From: Chitinophaga pendula
GTDB lineage: Bacteria > Bacteroidota > Bacteroidia > Chitinophagales > Chitinophagaceae
NCBI RefSeq assembly: GCF_020386615.1
Contig: NZ_CP077769.1
Coordinates: 3,472,001 to 3,536,000 of the forward strand
DNA length: 64,000 bases
Reading direction: 5' to 3'
The notes under the pieces are model-generated. The model worked only from the letters and a program-made list of their open reading frames with translations. It had not been told where the DNA came from and ran no database searches. The position numbers were made by a program, and so were the translations under genes. This document shows, one piece after another, positions 62,886-64,000 of the stretch (positions are counted from its first letter, which is position 1; each line of letters begins with the position of its first letter).

Positions 62886-64000
62886 ATGAAATTTTCCCAC
62901 CTGCACGTACATACGCAATATTCGCTGCTCGACGGGGCTGCGGATATCAAATCGCTATATAAAAAGGCCATGGCATCCAACCAGCCTGCGCTGGCTATTA
63001 CGGACCATGGTAATATGTTTGGTGTATTTCAGTTTGTAGCGGAAGCCTATAATTATAAGCTCAATCCTGAAGATCCGAAGGATAAACGCCTAAAAGTTAA
63101 ACCTATTGTAGGTTGCGAATTTTATCTGGTGGAGAACCGTTTTAAGCGGGCGTTCACGCGGGAGGAAAAGGATATCCGGTATCACCAGGTGTTATTAGCA
63201 AAGGATGATGAGGGCTATCGGAACCTGATCAAGTTGTGTTCACTGGGATATATTGAGGGGCTGTATGGTAAATACCCCCGTATTGATAAGGAATTGATCC
63301 TGCAGTATAATAAGGGTTTGATTGCTACTACCTGCTGTCTGGGGGCATCTGTTCCTAAAACGATCCTGCGTCATGGCGAAGAAGCCGGAGAGAAAGAGTT
63401 CAAGTGGTGGCTGGATATCTTTGGAGAGGATTTCTATGTGGAAATGCAACGCCACGGTATCCCTGAACAGGAGAAAGTGAATGAGGTGTTGTTGCGTTTT
63501 GCTGCCAAATACAATGTTAAGATTATTGCCAGCAACGACTCTCACTACGTTGATCAGGCAGATGCCAATGCCCATGACATCCTGCTATGTATTAACACCG
63601 GCGAAAAGAAAGCCACGCCGACGATGAAAGAATTCGCAGATGATGATGTATCCGTGAAGAATCGTCGTTTTGCCTTTTATAACGACCAATTCTATTTTAA
63701 GACGACGGAAGAGATGAGCCAGCTCTTCCATGACCTTCCTCAGGCAATCGATAATACCAATGAGATCGTTGATAAGATCCAGTTATTGGATCTCAAGCGT
63801 GACATATTGCTACCTAACTTCCCGATACCCAAGGAGTTCATCACGCAGGATCAATATCTGCGCCACCTGACGATGGAGGGGGCGCGTTTACGATATACAG
63901 AAATGACCCCGGAGATAGAAGAGCGTCTCAATTTCGAGTTGCAGACTATCGAGAACATGGGATTCGCCGGTTACTTCCTGATCGTATCTGACTTTATTAA
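62886..64000 (+). CDS. dnaE: DNA polymerase III alpha subunit, N-terminal part (continues past window)
   Basis: 371 codons from the ATG at 62886 with no stop before the window end. The PHP domain start KFSHLHVHTQYSLLDGAADI (HxHxH) is followed by PALAITDHGNMFGVFQFV, IVGCEFYLVE, HQVLLAKDDEGYRNLIKLCS, GLIATTCCLGASVPK and IIASNDSHYVDQADANAHDI, which are typical of DnaE. The replicative polymerase runs on to about 1,150-1,200 residues, most of it outside the window. Confidence 0.97.
   Translation, partial: MKFSHLHVHTQYSLLDGAADIKSLYKKAMASNQPALAITDHGNMFGVFQFVAEAYNYKLNPEDPKDKRLKVKPIVGCEFYLVENRFKRAFTREEKDIRYHQVLLAKDDEGYRNLIKLCSLGYIEGLYGKYPRIDKELILQYNKGLIATTCCLGASVPKTILRHGEEAGEKEFKWWLDIFGEDFYVEMQRHGIPEQEKVNEVLLRFAAKYNVKIIASNDSHYVDQADANAHDILLCINTGEKKATPTMKEFADDDVSVKNRRFAFYNDQFYFKTTEEMSQLFHDLPQAIDNTNEIVDKIQLLDLKRDILLPNFPIPKEFITQDQYLRHLTMEGARLRYTEMTPEIEERLNFELQTIENMGFAGYFLIVSDFI

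Noticed and set aside
1..64000. CRISPR array, prophage, integron or rRNA operon
   Set aside because: No regularly spaced repeats, phage structural genes, integrase, att site or rRNA sequence was seen on either strand.

Overview
The window is a piece of a Bacteroidota chromosome, most likely a Chitinophaga-type soil organism (Chitinophagaceae). The evidence is a SusC/RagA receptor behind an ECF sigma/FecR pair, a second FecI/FecR/TonB-receptor operon with three lipoproteins, several OMP-barrel receptors, LytTR two-component systems, double-glycine natural-product leaders of the Bacteroidetes LSRE..K.V.GG type, and promoters of the TTTG-N19-TAnnTTTG class in front of both tRNA genes. The genus is inferred from gene style only.

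Layout. 1-5374 (minus): ECF sigma, FecR anti-sigma and SusC-like receptor (cut by the left edge), a glycan-type uptake cassette. 5.5-10.7 kb: a secreted protein, an acetyltransferase, an amidohydrolase fused to an NTF2-like domain, a TetX-like flavin monooxygenase and an AraC regulator. 10.8-17.0 kb: a 62-residue cysteine-rich GG-leader peptide, about 900 bp of decayed DNA, an orphan 253-aa protein, then an OMP barrel divergent from a LytS/LytTR two-component system. 17.1-21.6 kb: small housekeeping and stress genes (SRPBCC, GNAT, AraC, aldo/keto reductase, DinB, a Rid-like lipoprotein) and a Fur-family regulator with a perfect palindrome at its start. 21.97-26.5 kb: a second 62-residue GG-leader cysteine-rich peptide, then a LytTR/LytS pair divergent from a second OMP barrel. 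26.6-32.7 kb: GNAT, CBM9-beta-lactamase fusion, NmrA-like reductase, AraC regulator, alpha/beta hydrolase. 32.9-42.2 kb: sigma, FecR, TonB receptor and three lipoproteins in one direction. 42.2-43.2 kb: an intergenic stretch with a MITE-like 105-bp element and tRNA-Lys. 43.4-64.0 kb: mostly core genes (SDR, SAM hydroxide adenosyltransferase, DUF2723 membrane enzyme, sugar isomerase-like protein, VWA/AAA+ pair, tRNA-Cys, nucleoside phosphorylase, dapF, CorA, NUDIX, queuosine-precursor transporter, glycosyltransferase, flippase, NlpC/P60 lipoprotein) and the 5' part of dnaE.

The most interesting part is 10.8-26.5 kb. Two unlinked copies of the same arrangement occur in opposite orientation: a 62-residue GG-leader peptide with six cysteines in its core, plus an OMP barrel transcribed divergently from an overlapping LytS-type kinase/LytTR regulator pair. 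The two cores have different cysteine frameworks: one fits a defensin-like CS-alpha-beta pattern, the other an inhibitor-cystine-knot (squash inhibitor-like) pattern. GG-leader peptides coupled to LytTR regulators recall Gram-positive peptide pheromone systems, so a secreted disulfide-rich peptide sensed or bound at the Bacteroidota envelope is a reasonable hypothesis. No peptidase-containing ABC exporter or modifying enzyme is present in the window, so the link is inferred from proximity and repetition.
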